Notes: generated by a model not told the origin, from the letters alone. A stretch of DNA of 14,243 nt from Armatimonadaceae bacterium (GCA_030446525.1 JAUJNC010000135.1:1-14243); one strand, 5' to 3'. Positions 1 to 7,519 are shown, counted from the first letter of the stretch. Numbers and translations are program-made.

Positions 1-1703
1 GCTACCGAGATCATCACGCGGGCGTGCTGGCGCACCGTGTCGGTGAGGCGCGGCCCGCCCAGCATCCGGGCGATCTCCTCGACACGCCCGTCGGTGGCGA
101 GCGAGGTCACCTGGACGACGGTGCGCCCGTCCCGCACGCATTTCTCGATCGAGAAGTGCGCGACGCCGCGCGCGGCGATCTGCGGCAGGTGCGTGATGCA
201 CAGCACCTGGGCGCTCGCGGCCAGGGTGGTGAGCTTGTCGGCCAGCACGCCGCCCGTGCGCCCGCCGATGCCGGTATCGATCTCGTCGAAGACCAGGGTC
301 GGAACGGACTCGATGCGCGCGAGGACGGATTTGAGGGCCAGCATGACGCGGCTGATCTTCCAGCCCGACGCGATCCTGGCCAGGGGCTTGAGGGGCTCGC
401 CCGGGTTGGGGGAAAGCAGGAACTCGACGTGGTCCGCGCCCCGGGCGGAGGGGGGGCGCTCCTCGAGGGCGACGGAAAAGCGCGTCGCCGTCATCGCGAG
501 ATCCGACAGCTCCTTCATCACCGCGTCGGCGAAGGGGCCGCAGGCCCGCTTGCGCGTCCGGGTCAGCTTCGCGGCGCGGGCTTGGAGCTCCCCCTGCGCC
601 GACTGCGAGAGCGCCTCCAGCTCGGCGATGCGCGTCTCGGCGTTCTCCAGCGTTTGGAGTCGCGTCTCGATCTCCTGGCGGTAGCGGAGCACCTCTTCGA
701 GGGTGTCGCCGTACTTGCGCTTCAGCGTCCGCAGCACATCCAGGCGCGCCTCGATCTCCTCCAGGCGTTGGGGGTTGAACTCGATCCCGTCGCGGTACAC
801 GCGCACGTCGCGCGCCGCCTCCTCGGCGGCGTACAGGGCGTTCTGCAGCGACTCGAGCAGGGGGGCGAGCCGGTCGTCCAGCCTGGCGGCGTGCTCGATC
901 TCGGCCACCGCCGTGGTCAGGCCGTCCAGCGCCCCGCCGCTTTCGGCGCCGCCGGCGGACGACGCCCGCCGTCCCGTCGTCCCGCCGCCGTGCAGGGCCG
1001 CGTACGCGCCCGACGCCGCCTCGCAGAGCTTCTCGGCGCTGGCCAGCCGCAGCCGCTCGGCGACCAGCTCCTCTTCCTCGTCGGCTTTCGGGGCGGCGTT
1101 GTCGATCTCGTCGCGCTGGAACTGGAGCAGGTCGAGGGTGCGCGCGCGCTCGCGGGCGTCCTGCTGGAGCGCCGCCAGCTCGCGCGCCGCCGCCTGCGCC
1201 CGGGCGTACGCCTCGGCCACCGCCGCCCGCAGCGACAGCGCCTCCGGCCCGCACCAGGCGTCGAGGATGTCCGCGTGGCGCTCGACCGCGAGCAGCGACT
1301 GGTGCTCATGCTGGCCGTGGATGTCCACCAGGGCGTCGCCGATCGCCTTGAGCGTGCCGATCGTCGCCGGCCGCCCGTTGATGCGCGCCGCCGACTTGCC
1401 CGCGGCCGACAGCTCGCGCCCCAGCAGGAGCAGGCCGTCCTCGGGCTCGACCCCGGCCGCCTCCATCGCCTCCGCGAGGCGGGGGCTGGCTCCCGCCTCG
1501 AAGACCGCCTCGACGCGCGCCTTGTCGGCGCCGTGGCGCACCACCTCGGTGCCCATCCGCTCGCCCAGCACCAGGTTGAGCGCGTCCATCAGGATGGATT
1601 TGCCCGCGCCCGTCTCGCCGGTCAAGATGTTCAGGCCCGGGCCGAAGGTCAGGCGTAGCTTGTCCACCAGGGCGAAGTTTTGGATGGAAAGTTCGGTCAG
1701 CAT
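1..1703 (-). CDS. recN: DNA repair protein RecN, partial (C-terminal end off the left edge)
   Basis: RecN is an SMC-like ABC ATPase acting in double-strand-break repair. The minus-strand frame from ATG 1703 is open to the window edge (567 codons), about the full family length, so only a few C-terminal residues are missing. It shows Walker A GETGAGKS at residues 29-36, the RecN-typical DIHGQHEHQ near 127-135, a central coiled-coil-like stretch rich in E, L, R and A, Walker B VFDEIDTG near 471-478, and a switch motif ITHLPQIAA after it. The last residues seen resemble the usual RecN tail with LGG. Odd point: the ABC signature, normally SGGELSR, reads SGWKISR at residues 446-452. The frame is unbroken on both sides of it. 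No Shine-Dalgarno precedes the start, and a perfect -10 box lies 9 bp upstream, so the transcript may be leaderless. NAD kinase, a frequent neighbour of recN, lies upstream on the same strand. Confidence 0.96.
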   Translation of the reverse strand, partial: MLTELSIQNFALVDKLRLTFGPGLNILTGETGAGKSILMDALNLVLGERMGTEVVRHGADKARVEAVFEAGASPRLAEAMEAAGVEPEDGLLLLGRELSAAGKSAARINGRPATIGTLKAIGDALVDIHGQHEHQSLLAVERHADILDAWCGPEALSLRAAVAEAYARAQAAARELAALQQDARERARTLDLLQFQRDEIDNAAPKADEEEELVAERLRLASAEKLCEAASGAYAALHGGGTTGRRASSAGGAESGGALDGLTTAVAEIEHAARLDDRLAPLLESLQNALYAAEEAARDVRVYRDGIEFNPQRLEEIEARLDVLRTLKRKYGDTLEEVLRYRQEIETRLQTLENAETRIAELEALSQSAQGELQARAAKLTRTRKRACGPFADAVMKELSDLAMTATRFSVALEERPPSARGADHVEFLLSPNPGEPLKPLARIASGWKISRVMLALKSVLARIESVPTLVFDEIDTGIGGRTGGVLADKLTTLAASAQVLCITHLPQIAARGVAHFSIEKCVRDGRTVVQVTSLATDGRVEEIARMLGGPRLTDTVRQHARVMISV

Positions 1704-1712
1704 ACCCGCCCC

Positions 1713-1742
1713 ATTATACCCCGCCGCGTCGGGGCCGCGCAA
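1713..1742 (-). promoter_or_regulatory. Promoter of recN, near-leaderless
   Basis: A perfect TATAAT lies on the minus strand at 1718-1713. A weak -35 (TTGCGC, 1742-1737, 18-bp spacer) can be drawn. Transcription should begin around 1706, only a few bases before ATG 1703, which fits the absence of a Shine-Dalgarno. Confidence 0.6.
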
Positions 1743-1778
1743 ACAGCGTGTTTGAACCCGGGGCTGTTGCCGGTTGAT

Positions 1779-1807
1779 TTGACAATCGGCGCGAACAAGC
1801 ATACCCT
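1779..1807 (+). promoter_or_regulatory. Sigma-70-type promoter of the DUF5615 gene
   Basis: A perfect TTGACA at 1779-1784 is followed after 17 bp by TACCCT at 1802-1807. It sits 35 bp before the ATG at 1843. A Shine-Dalgarno-like AAGGGGA lies just before the start codon. The -10 box is weak (T, A and the final T match). Confidence 0.55.
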
Positions 1808-1842
1808 GGGGGAAAGAGACGCGTCGGGAAGGGGACAAAAAA

Positions 1843-2076
1843 ATGGTAGCAGCGCCAGACGCCCGCAGGATCGCCCTCTACATGGATGAGAACGTCGAGG
1901 GGCAGATCGTTCGGGGGCTCAGGGCGCGTGGTGTCGATGTTGTGACCGCGGAGGAGGACGGACGGGGTGAGACGCCCGACCCCAGCCTCGGCGAGTGCAT
2001 TGAAGACCTGGAGTACCTGGCTCAAGCGGGTTCCGCCGAAGATTTCGTCGGCGGGGTATATTTCCCGCCGCTGTAA
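1843..2076 (+). CDS. DUF5615 (PIN-like) family protein, internally deleted
   Basis: This is a 77-residue product. Residues 11-37 (LYMDENVEGQIVRGLRARG and following) match the start of DUF5615 proteins, small PIN-like putative nucleases often found in toxin-antitoxin-like pairs. Residues 50-77 (GECIEDLEYLAQAGSAEDF and the end) match the usual C-terminus. The block normally between them, with the conserved RVLFTxDxDFL-type strand and an acidic residue, is absent. DPSL joins directly to GECIEDL at about nucleotide 1990, in frame. Roughly 40-45 residues appear lost, estimated from memory of the family. The gene keeps its promoter, ribosome-binding site and a downstream terminator. No partner antitoxin (DUF433 type) is visible beside it. 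As read it should be catalytically dead. A distinct short form or an assembly collapse cannot be excluded. Confidence 0.7.
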   Translation: MVAAPDARRIALYMDENVEGQIVRGLRARGVDVVTAEEDGRGETPDPSLGECIEDLEYLAQAGSAEDFVGGVYFPPL

Positions 2077-2111
2077 GCGGAGAAAAAGCGTTGACGGACG
2101 TGACAAGGCAA

Positions 2112-2141
2112 GGGCGCGGCATCCGCCGCGCCCCGGCTTTT
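2112..2141 (+). terminator. Rho-independent terminator after the DUF5615 gene
   Basis: A perfect 9-bp stem (GGGCGCGGC at 2112-2120 with GCCGCGCCC at 2125-2133) has the tetraloop ATCC and is followed by CGGC and TTTT. It lies between two convergent genes. The T-run favours plus-strand use. Confidence 0.75.
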
Positions 2142-2153
2142 GTAGAGAACAGG

Positions 2154-2369
2154 TCATCCGGCCTGGTAGCGGGACAGCATGTCGTCCAGGCGCTCCACGA
2201 AGCTGTTGAGCCCGCGGTGAAGGGTCCGCACTATGGCCGGGTGCATCCGGCAGATGGGGTACAGGTCGGCGTCGAAATGTTCCAGCAGCGCCTCGGCACG
2301 CGCCAGCGTTTCTCGGGTGATGCGGGCTTCGGCCTCGGTCCGGACGACGACTTCCTGGTCGTGGCACAT
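2154..2369 (-). CDS. Hypothetical protein, 71 residues
   Basis: I do not recognise this small protein. It is mainly charged and helical: residues 8-35 run through TEAEARITRETLARAEALL, followed by a CRMHPAIVRTLHRGL segment and a C-terminal helix ending SRYQAG. There is no signal peptide or membrane segment. The start at 2369 is supported by AAGGA at 2383-2379, nine bases upstream. A second ATG at 2379 is out of frame. The gene is convergent with the DUF5615 gene and lies between nadK and recN on their strand, so it may be co-transcribed with nadK. It could be a small regulator or an orphan TA-type partner, but nothing in the sequence decides this. Confidence 0.6.
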   Translation of the reverse strand: MCHDQEVVVRTEAEARITRETLARAEALLEHFDADLYPICRMHPAIVRTLHRGLNSFVERLDDMLSRYQAG

Positions 2370-2622
2370 GGTGGCACATCCTTCTGCGCGGTGGCGCGCA
2401 TCTTCGACGGCGCGGGCCTACGGCTCGGATCGCAATAAGCCCGGCGGAAAGAGAGAAGCGGTTATCAAGGATATGCCACACAGGGGGCGTAATTTTGATA
2501 TAGCAGGAAAACTATTTTCAGGAAAGTCGTCCGTGTGTCTGACTGTCTTCGGATCGCGCGCGGATGTCGATGACGCCGATGGGGCGAAACGAGCCGGAGG
2601 AGAGCGGAGTCGCCGGGACGGG
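2370..2622. other. Intergenic stretch between nadK and the 71-residue gene
   Basis: I find no convincing gene here. The middle (about 2485-2530) is clearly more A+T-rich than its surroundings and contains a small hairpin (GAAAA CTA TTTTC). No promoter with both boxes and no clear terminator for nadK is visible. Confidence 0.5.
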
Positions 2623-3486
2623 CTAAACCGGGAGGCGCTCGCCGTAGTGCCAGCGGGCGCGGATCTTGTCGTAGAAGTTGGGGCCGCCCACGGAAAGCAG
2701 GCGGGCGTTATGGGGCGCGCGGCGCACGGTCACGGTGTCACCCGCACGCAGGGGCGCCTCGATCTGGCCGTCCACGGTCGCGGTGAGGACGTCGCGTTCA
2801 CCCCCCTCGACCGTCAGGTGCACGGTCTCGGTGTCGGGGATGACCAGGGTGCGCGCGTTCAGGGTGTGCGGCGAGATCGGCGTGATCAGGAGCACCGGCG
2901 TGGACGGGTGCACCAGGGGGCCGCCGGCCGAAAGCGAGTAGCCCGTGGACCCGGTCGGCGAGGCGACGATCACGCCGTCGGCGGCGTACGTGGCGAGCGT
3001 GTGCTCGCCCACGCGCGCGCGGATGTGCGTCATGCGCGTCGCCTGACTCGCCACGACGACGTCGTTCATGCCGAGCGGCGTTTGCTGCGCCGGCCCGCCA
3101 TTGTGTACGGTGCAGGCGAGCATCATGCGCTCGTCGACGGCGCACTCGCCCGCGAGCACCTTGTCGACGGCCCGCAGCAGCTCGTCGGGGGAAGCCTCGG
3201 CGATGAACCCGAACCGACCCAGGTGGATGCCCAGCATCGGGGTGCCGTGGGAGGCGAGCAGACGCGCGGCGGCGAGCAGCGTCCCGTCGCCGCCCAGCAC
3301 GACGACGAAATCCGATCGGACGATCTCGGCCTCGTCGGCGCAGCAGAACTCCTGCGCGATCCGCTCGGCCATCGAGGCGCGGGCGCGCACGGTCACGCCG
3401 CGCTCGTTGAGAGCCTGCACCAGCCCTTTCGCCGCCGCGAGCGCCTCCGGCTTGGCCTCGTTAATCAGCAACCCGACGGTCGGCAT
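2623..3486 (-). CDS. nadK: NAD kinase
   Basis: NAD kinase phosphorylates NAD to NADP in the cytoplasm. The product is 287 residues, normal for the bacterial enzyme. GGDGT is at residues 65-69, the loop that binds the phosphate donor. The NAD-binding ND pair is at 141-142 (GMNDVVVA), and the strongly conserved ADGVIVASPTGSTGYSLSA runs from 169. A late TATVDGQ segment is the usual C-terminal sheet. The HLGRFGFI segment at 89-96 is a mild variant of the usual NLGRLGFL. The start at 3486 is preceded closely by AGGGGGA. The gene follows the TPR gene by 21 bases on the same strand, so co-transcription is likely. No frame disturbance is seen. Confidence 0.97.
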   Translation of the reverse strand: MPTVGLLINEAKPEALAAAKGLVQALNERGVTVRARASMAERIAQEFCCADEAEIVRSDFVVVLGGDGTLLAAARLLASHGTPMLGIHLGRFGFIAEASPDELLRAVDKVLAGECAVDERMMLACTVHNGGPAQQTPLGMNDVVVASQATRMTHIRARVGEHTLATYAADGVIVASPTGSTGYSLSAGGPLVHPSTPVLLITPISPHTLNARTLVIPDTETVHLTVEGGERDVLTATVDGQIEAPLRAGDTVTVRRAPHNARLLSVGGPNFYDKIRARWHYGERLPV

Positions 3487-3507
3487 CCTATCCCCCTGAC
3501 CTAAAGG

Positions 3508-5028
3508 TCACTGCCCCTTGCGGAAGCGCGACAGGTTGTGCCGCGCGTCCTCGAGGGCCGGGTCGAGGGCGAGCGCCTTTTTGTACTGGGCGACGGCCTC
3601 GGCGAGCTGCCCGCGCCGCTCGTAGACGACGCCCAGGTTGTTGTGCGCGTACGCGTACCGGGGGTTGAGCGCGATCGCCTTTTTGTAGGCCGCCCGGGCC
3701 TCGTCGAGCTTGCCGGCCTGCTGGTAGGCCAGACCGAGCGCGTTCTGCGCCTCCGCCGATTTGGGGCGCAGGGCCGCCGCCTGCCGGTAAAGGCGGATGG
3801 CCTCGTCGGTCTTGTTCTGGGCGAGCAGGTGTGCGGCCAGAAAGGCGCGGGCGTCGTAGTCCTTCGGGTCCAGGGAGGCGGCTTTGCGCCACGCCGCCGC
3901 GGCCCCCGCCGCGTCGTCGGCCTTGGACAGCGCCGCACCCAGGTTGGCCCAGGCCAGCGCCGAGCCGGGCTGCAGCTCCGTCGCCGCCTTGAAATGGGTC
4001 GCGGCCTCGCCCGCGCGCCCGGCCCGGTAGGTGAGGGTGCCCAGGTTCACGAGGGCGTCGAAGTACTTCGGGTCGAGGGCGAGCGCCTGTTCGTAGGCCG
4101 CGACGGCCTCGTTGAGCCGGCCCGCCTTGGCCAGCAGGACGCCCTGATTATAGCGGGGGAGTGCGGCGTCCGGCCTCGCCTCGGCGGCGGCGGCGAAGAC
4201 CCGGGCGCCCTCAAGACTGCGGCCCGCCTCGGCGTAAGCGCGCCCCAGGCTGAGCAGCACGTCGTACTGGTCGGGTGCGAGCTGGCGCGCCTTCTCGAGC
4301 GCCGCGACCGCCGCCGCCCGGTTGCCCCGCGCCAGCTCGACCGCCCCGAGGTTCGCCCACGCCCCGGCATCGCCCGTGAGCCGCGCGCCCTCGCGATACG
4401 CCTCGGCCGCCTCGCCCATCTTGCCCAGGCTCTGCATGGCGGCGCCCAGGCTGGTCCAGGCTTTGGCGTCCTTGGGGTTGAGCTCGATGGCCCTGCGGTA
4501 CGAGCGGACGGCCAGGTCATACTGCGCGCCGCGCGCGTGGGCCAGGCCCAGGTTGACGTGCGCTTCCGGCGATTTCGGGTCGGCCTCGACGGCCTTGTTC
4601 AGCATCTCCAGGGCTTGCCGTGTCTGCTTTTTTTGCAGCAGGGCGTTGCCCAGGTTGATGTAGGTGTCGGCGACACCGGGCCGGAGCGCCGCGGCTTTTT
4701 GCAGGTAGGGGATGGCCAGGTCCGGCTGGTTCTGCTTCACCAGCAGGAAGCCGAGCCAGCCCAGCGCTTCGGCGTCCTTGGGGTCGGCGGCGACGGCGGC
4801 CTCCATCTCGCGCCGGGCCGCGTCCAGGTCGCCCTTTTTGTAGGCGCTCAGGCCCCGGCGGAAGGCGGTGTCCCCGCCCGGCGCGGCCGCCGGCTGCGCC
4901 GCGGCGGGCGGCGGGGCCGGCGGGGGTCTCCTGCACCGCGGCGGGCGGCGGGGCCTCCTGCGCGCGGCCGGCGGCGGGGAAAGGCTGACGATCAGGGCGG
5001 CAAACGCCGCAAAGCGAAGGACTTGCAT
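3508..5028 (-). CDS. Exported tetratricopeptide-repeat protein
   Basis: This 506-residue protein has 13 consecutive TPR units of 34 residues from about residue 53 to 492, followed by a partial capping helix. Each unit keeps the helix A and B signature, for example AHNNLGVVYERRGQLAEAV followed by YKKALALDP. TPR arrays are protein-docking scaffolds, and the partner is unknown. The N-terminus (MQVLRFAAFAALIVSLS) looks like a signal peptide. Residues 18-47, rich in R, P and C, look out of frame. Restoring one C at the CCCC run (4977-4980) and removing one from the CCCCC run (4922-4926) would give a natural signal-peptidase site (GRAQEA) and a P/A-rich linker ending QETP. The gene lies between the sigma-factor gene and nadK on the same strand. 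No strong Shine-Dalgarno precedes the ATG. Confidence 0.9.
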   Translation of the reverse strand: MQVLRFAAFAALIVSLSPPPAARRRPRRPPRCRRPPPAPPPAAAQPAAAPGGDTAFRRGLSAYKKGDLDAARREMEAAVAADPKDAEALGWLGFLLVKQNQPDLAIPYLQKAAALRPGVADTYINLGNALLQKKQTRQALEMLNKAVEADPKSPEAHVNLGLAHARGAQYDLAVRSYRRAIELNPKDAKAWTSLGAAMQSLGKMGEAAEAYREGARLTGDAGAWANLGAVELARGNRAAAVAALEKARQLAPDQYDVLLSLGRAYAEAGRSLEGARVFAAAAEARPDAALPRYNQGVLLAKAGRLNEAVAAYEQALALDPKYFDALVNLGTLTYRAGRAGEAATHFKAATELQPGSALAWANLGAALSKADDAAGAAAAWRKAASLDPKDYDARAFLAAHLLAQNKTDEAIRLYRQAAALRPKSAEAQNALGLAYQQAGKLDEARAAYKKAIALNPRYAYAHNNLGVVYERRGQLAEAVAQYKKALALDPALEDARHNLSRFRKGQ

Positions 5029-5061
5029 GGCAGTTCGTGGTGAAAGAAAAAGGGCGGGATG

Positions 5062-5834
5062 TTAGCTGCGGAAAGCTCCTGCTCGCGGTTCAGGTACCCG
5101 CGCATGCGCACCACCGCCTGGGTGTGGCCTGGTAGACGCGGGACTCGGAGACCGTGAGCACCTTGCCGATCTCTTTAAAGGTCAGCCCCTCGTAGTAGTA
5201 CAGGGCGATCACCAGCCGCTCGCGCTCCGGCAGGCGGTCGATGGCGCCGCCTTGGCTGCTGGCGGATCCGCTCGCGCACCTCGACGTCGGCGGAGGGGTT
5301 GGACGACTCGTCGGGGAGCACGTCGACCAGGTGCAGGTTCTCCGACCTTCGCCCCCAGGAGCAGGTCGTCGAGCGACAGCACGCTGGTGCGGCCCGTGTC
5401 GGCCAGGGATTTGGGCCAGATCATCCTGCGAGATGCCCAGGTGCTCGGCCACCTGCTTCTCGGTGGCGGGGGCGCCGTGGGTCACCTCCAGGTGGTAAAA
5501 GGTGCGCTCCAGCGTCTTGGCGCGCTCGCGGACGGAACGGGGGACCCAGTCTTCTTCGCGCAGGGACTCCAGGATGGCGCCGCGGATCAGGGCGATGGCG
5601 TAGGTCTCGAATTTGACCTGGCGGTTCGGGTCGAACTGGTCCACGGCCTTGATCAGCCCCATCGAGCCGGCCGTGTACAGGTCTTCGCGTTCCAGGTTGG
5701 GGGAGGTTGGTGACGACGCGTCCGGCGGTGATCTTGACGAGGTAGGCGTAGTTGTCGATAATCACCTCGCGCGCTTTGGGGTCTTTGTTCGTCTTGAAGC
5801 GCCGCCAGGCGTCTTCCATGGATCGGGCGGGCAT
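5062..5834 (-). pseudogene. FliA/WhiG-type RNA polymerase sigma factor, multiply frameshifted
   Basis: Read across frames this is a complete sigma-70-family factor of the FliA/WhiG group, which directs RNA polymerase to a dedicated promoter set. Region 2 is clear: EVIIDNYAYLVKITAGRVV, then NLEREDLYTAGSMGLIKAV and FDPNRQVKFETYAI. Region 3 follows (REEDWVPRSVRERAKTLER, then EKQVAEHLGISQDDL and TSVLSLDDLLLGAKV). Region 4 is RLPERERLVIALYYYEGLT with the helix-turn-helix KEIGKVLTVSESRVYQ. Frame breaks fall near 5700 (a run of five G), 5410, 5343, 5250 and 5130, and probably one more near 5075 before the TAA at 5064-5062. The start at 5834 has GAGGA three bases upstream; ATG 5819 is an alternative. 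Sequence conservation between breaks argues for base-calling errors rather than decay. Confidence 0.85.
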
Positions 5835-5845
5835 AAGTCCTCGTA

Positions 5846-6176
5846 CTACTTGTCTTCTGCGTTGTCATCCCGCAGGAGATCCCCGATGGGCGTACCCCGG
5901 GGCAATGACATCCACGTTCTTTCCCGATGCGGGCGCGGCGTCCTTTGTCTGCCGCGCCTGTGGGTACGGATCGCCGGGAGAGGACGGGTCGCCTCGCCCC
6001 CCAGCGAAAGTACCAGCCGGCGCACCACCAGGCCCGCCATCAGGAGCACCACAAAAGTAACACCGATGCGCCACGCGGACACCCAGATCGATACCGTTCC
6101 ACAGGCAAACCACGCCGACCAGGGCGGCGACCGCCGCCGCTAGACGCAGCGGCAGCGTGTCCACGAAGTCGCGCAT
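5846..6176 (-). pseudogene. Small two-helix membrane protein, frameshifted
   Basis: I do not recognise the family. From ATG 6176 the product starts MRDFVDTLPLRLAAAVAALV and continues GVVCLWNGIDLG, a first membrane helix. After a frame change near 6085 it continues SAWRIGVTFVVLLMAGLVV, a second helix, then RRLVLSLGGEA. A linker in another frame (SPGDPYPQARQTKDAAPASG) and an acidic tail (PIGDLLRDDNAEDK, stop at 5846) imply further breaks near 6005 and 5905. The repaired protein would be about 105-110 residues: two helices and a soluble tail. Its stop lies 11 bases before the sigma-factor start, so the two are probably translated from one message. A role linked to the sigma factor, for example as a membrane regulator, is only inferred from position. 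Confidence 0.6.
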
Positions 6177-6188
6177 CAGCTTTCAGAC

Positions 6189-6217
6189 ATTATAGCACGT
6201 GCCCCGACAAATGGAAA
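6189..6217 (-). promoter_or_regulatory. Promoter of the membrane protein - sigma - TPR - nadK run
   Basis: A perfect TATAAT on the minus strand at 6194-6189 has TTTCCA (6217-6212) 17 bp upstream as a 4/6 -35 box. Transcription would begin near 6182, only about six bases before ATG 6176, repeating the near-leaderless layout seen at recN. Confidence 0.6.
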
Positions 6218-6262
6218 GGTGTGGCGGGCCTCTCCTAGCGCCTCCCTCATGGGGAGCGGGAC

Positions 6263-6349
6263 ATGCTCTTCATCCTGCGGCAGAACCCGGACTCGGACAC
6301 CGGGGGCCGGCTGGTGCCGTCGGTGGCCCACATGATCCGCATCGGGTAG
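6263..6349 (+). other. Possible 28-codon small ORF or C-terminal fragment
   Basis: ATG 6263 is preceded by GGGGAG at 6251-6256 with a six-base gap and reads MLFILRQNPDSDTGGRLVPS followed by VAHMIRIG and TAG. The wording looks protein-like rather than random. The same frame is open back to a TAG near 6236. It may be a real small peptide or the tail of a gene lost or frameshifted upstream. The stop codon overlaps the TAGAAT that could serve the next gene. I cannot name a family. Confidence 0.25.
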
Positions 6350-6352
6350 AAT
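6347..6352 (+). promoter_or_regulatory. Possible -10 box of the PEP-CTERM gene
   Basis: TAGAAT lies 69 bp before the start at 6422. No acceptable -35 box is found at the usual distance. The start itself has a good AGGAGG Shine-Dalgarno at 6410-6415. Confidence 0.3.
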
Positions 6353-6421
6353 ACCCGTAACGTCGCGTGACGCGGGGGCGCGCGCCGCTCGCCCCCGGTC
6401 CACTTGTCAGGAGGATTACAC

Positions 6422-7392
6422 ATGCAACGAGCCATGCAACACGCGCTGCGGCGCCTCATCGTTGGCGCGCTCGCCCTGCACGCTGGCGTGCGCCGGGGCA
6501 GCCGCGCGCCGGCGCCGAGGAGATCTTCGCCGTCACCGCGCGCACCGCCGGCGTGGTGCCCAGCGTCTTCCGCTTCGACTCCGCCGCGCCCAGCGCGATC
6601 AGCACGCCGCTGCCGCTGACGGGCATACTGGGGGCCGAACAGATCCTGAGCGTCGACTTCCGCCCCCTCCACCGGGCGCTCTACGGCCTCAGCAGCCAGG
6701 ACCGCCTCTTCACCATCGACCCCGCCACCGGGGCCGCCGCCCGGGTCGCCAGCGTTCGTCTCCGCCGTGGGGCTGGGCCTGGACTTCAACCCGGTCACCG
6801 ACGAAACCTGCGCGCCTTCGTGCGCGGGTCGAGGGCTTCCGCCGGGTCAACTACCGCATCGACCCGGACACGGGCCGGACCACCGTCGACAGCCCGCTGG
6901 CCTACGCGCCGGGCGATGTCAACTTCGGGCGCCTGCCCAACGTGATCGGCCTGGCCTACGCCAACAACGTCGCCGGGGCGGAGGCGACCCGGCTCTACGG
7001 CATCGACGCCACCCTGGGCGTGCTGGTGCGCGTCGATCCCGAGAACCAGGGGGTGCTCACCACGGTCGGCCCGCTGGGCGCCTTCTCGGGCGTGGGCGAC
7101 CTGATCGGCTTCGACATCTCGGGGTGAGCGGCGCGGCCTACCTCACGTACACGCCGACCAGCGGCCCGGCCGCGTTCCTGCCGCAGTTCTACACGGTGGA
7201 CCTGGGCACGGGCGCGGCCAGCCTGGTGGGCACGATCGGCGACGGCAGGACGCCCCTGCCGGTGATCGGCATCTCGGTGGCGCCGGAGGTGATCCCGGAA
7301 CCGACGACCCTGCTGCTCGTGGGCACGGGGCTGCTGGGGGCGGCGCGGCGGCGCGAAGGCGGCGCAAAGCGGGCACGAGCGCCCGAGCATGA
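6422..7392 (+). pseudogene. DUF4394 domain protein with PEP-CTERM sorting signal, multiply frameshifted
   Basis: Read across frames this is a secreted protein. A signal peptide starts MQRAMQHALRRLIVGALAL and then shifts to TLACAGAAA. A DUF4394 domain follows: AEEIFAVTARTAG, then ALYGLSSQDRLFTIDPATGA, GLGLDFNPVTD, RVNYRIDPDTGRT, PLAYAPGDVNFG, LYGIDATLGVLVRVDPEN and LTTVGPLGAFSGVGDLIGFD. The C-terminus is PEPTTLLLVGTGLLG with an arginine-rich tail, the PEP-CTERM tripartite signal used by exosortase. Frame breaks fall near 6480, 6510, 6755, 6797, 6825, 7122 and 7350. With the last repaired, the tail reads ARRRRKAGTSARA and stops at 7390-7392. DUF4394 is a beta-propeller-like repeat domain of unknown function. 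The start at 6422 follows AGGAGG. Such proteins are exported and anchored or released at the envelope. A cognate exosortase must be encoded elsewhere. Confidence 0.85.
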
Positions 7393-7426
7393 GACCGCCC
7401 GCATAAAGCAGTCGGCCCAACTACCA

Positions 7427-7462
7427 GGCCACCCGCGAGCTACGCTACGCTCGCGGGTGGCT
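7427..7462. repeat. Perfect inverted repeat downstream of the PEP-CTERM gene
   Basis: CCACCCGCGAG (7429-7439) pairs with CTCGCGGGTGG (7450-7460) around a 10-base loop, extended by G-C and G-U pairs. No T-run follows, so it is not a classical terminator. It may stabilise the mRNA 3' end. Confidence 0.6.
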
Positions 7463-7519
7463 CGGTTATGAGCGGCGCTGGTGCGCGCCGACACGCAGAT
7501 GCACACCGCCTCTGCAGTG

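Noticed and set aside
24..1755. Long plus-strand open frames opposite recN
   Set aside because: Composition is R/A/S-rich, there are no ribosome-binding sites, and RecN motifs on the other strand explain the region.
3538..5043. 501-codon plus-strand open frame opposite the TPR gene
   Set aside because: It is antisense to 13 clean TPR units; the open frame is a by-product of high G+C and repeats.
7429..7460. Rho-independent terminator for the PEP-CTERM gene
   Set aside because: The stem is excellent but no T-run follows; kept only as an inverted repeat.
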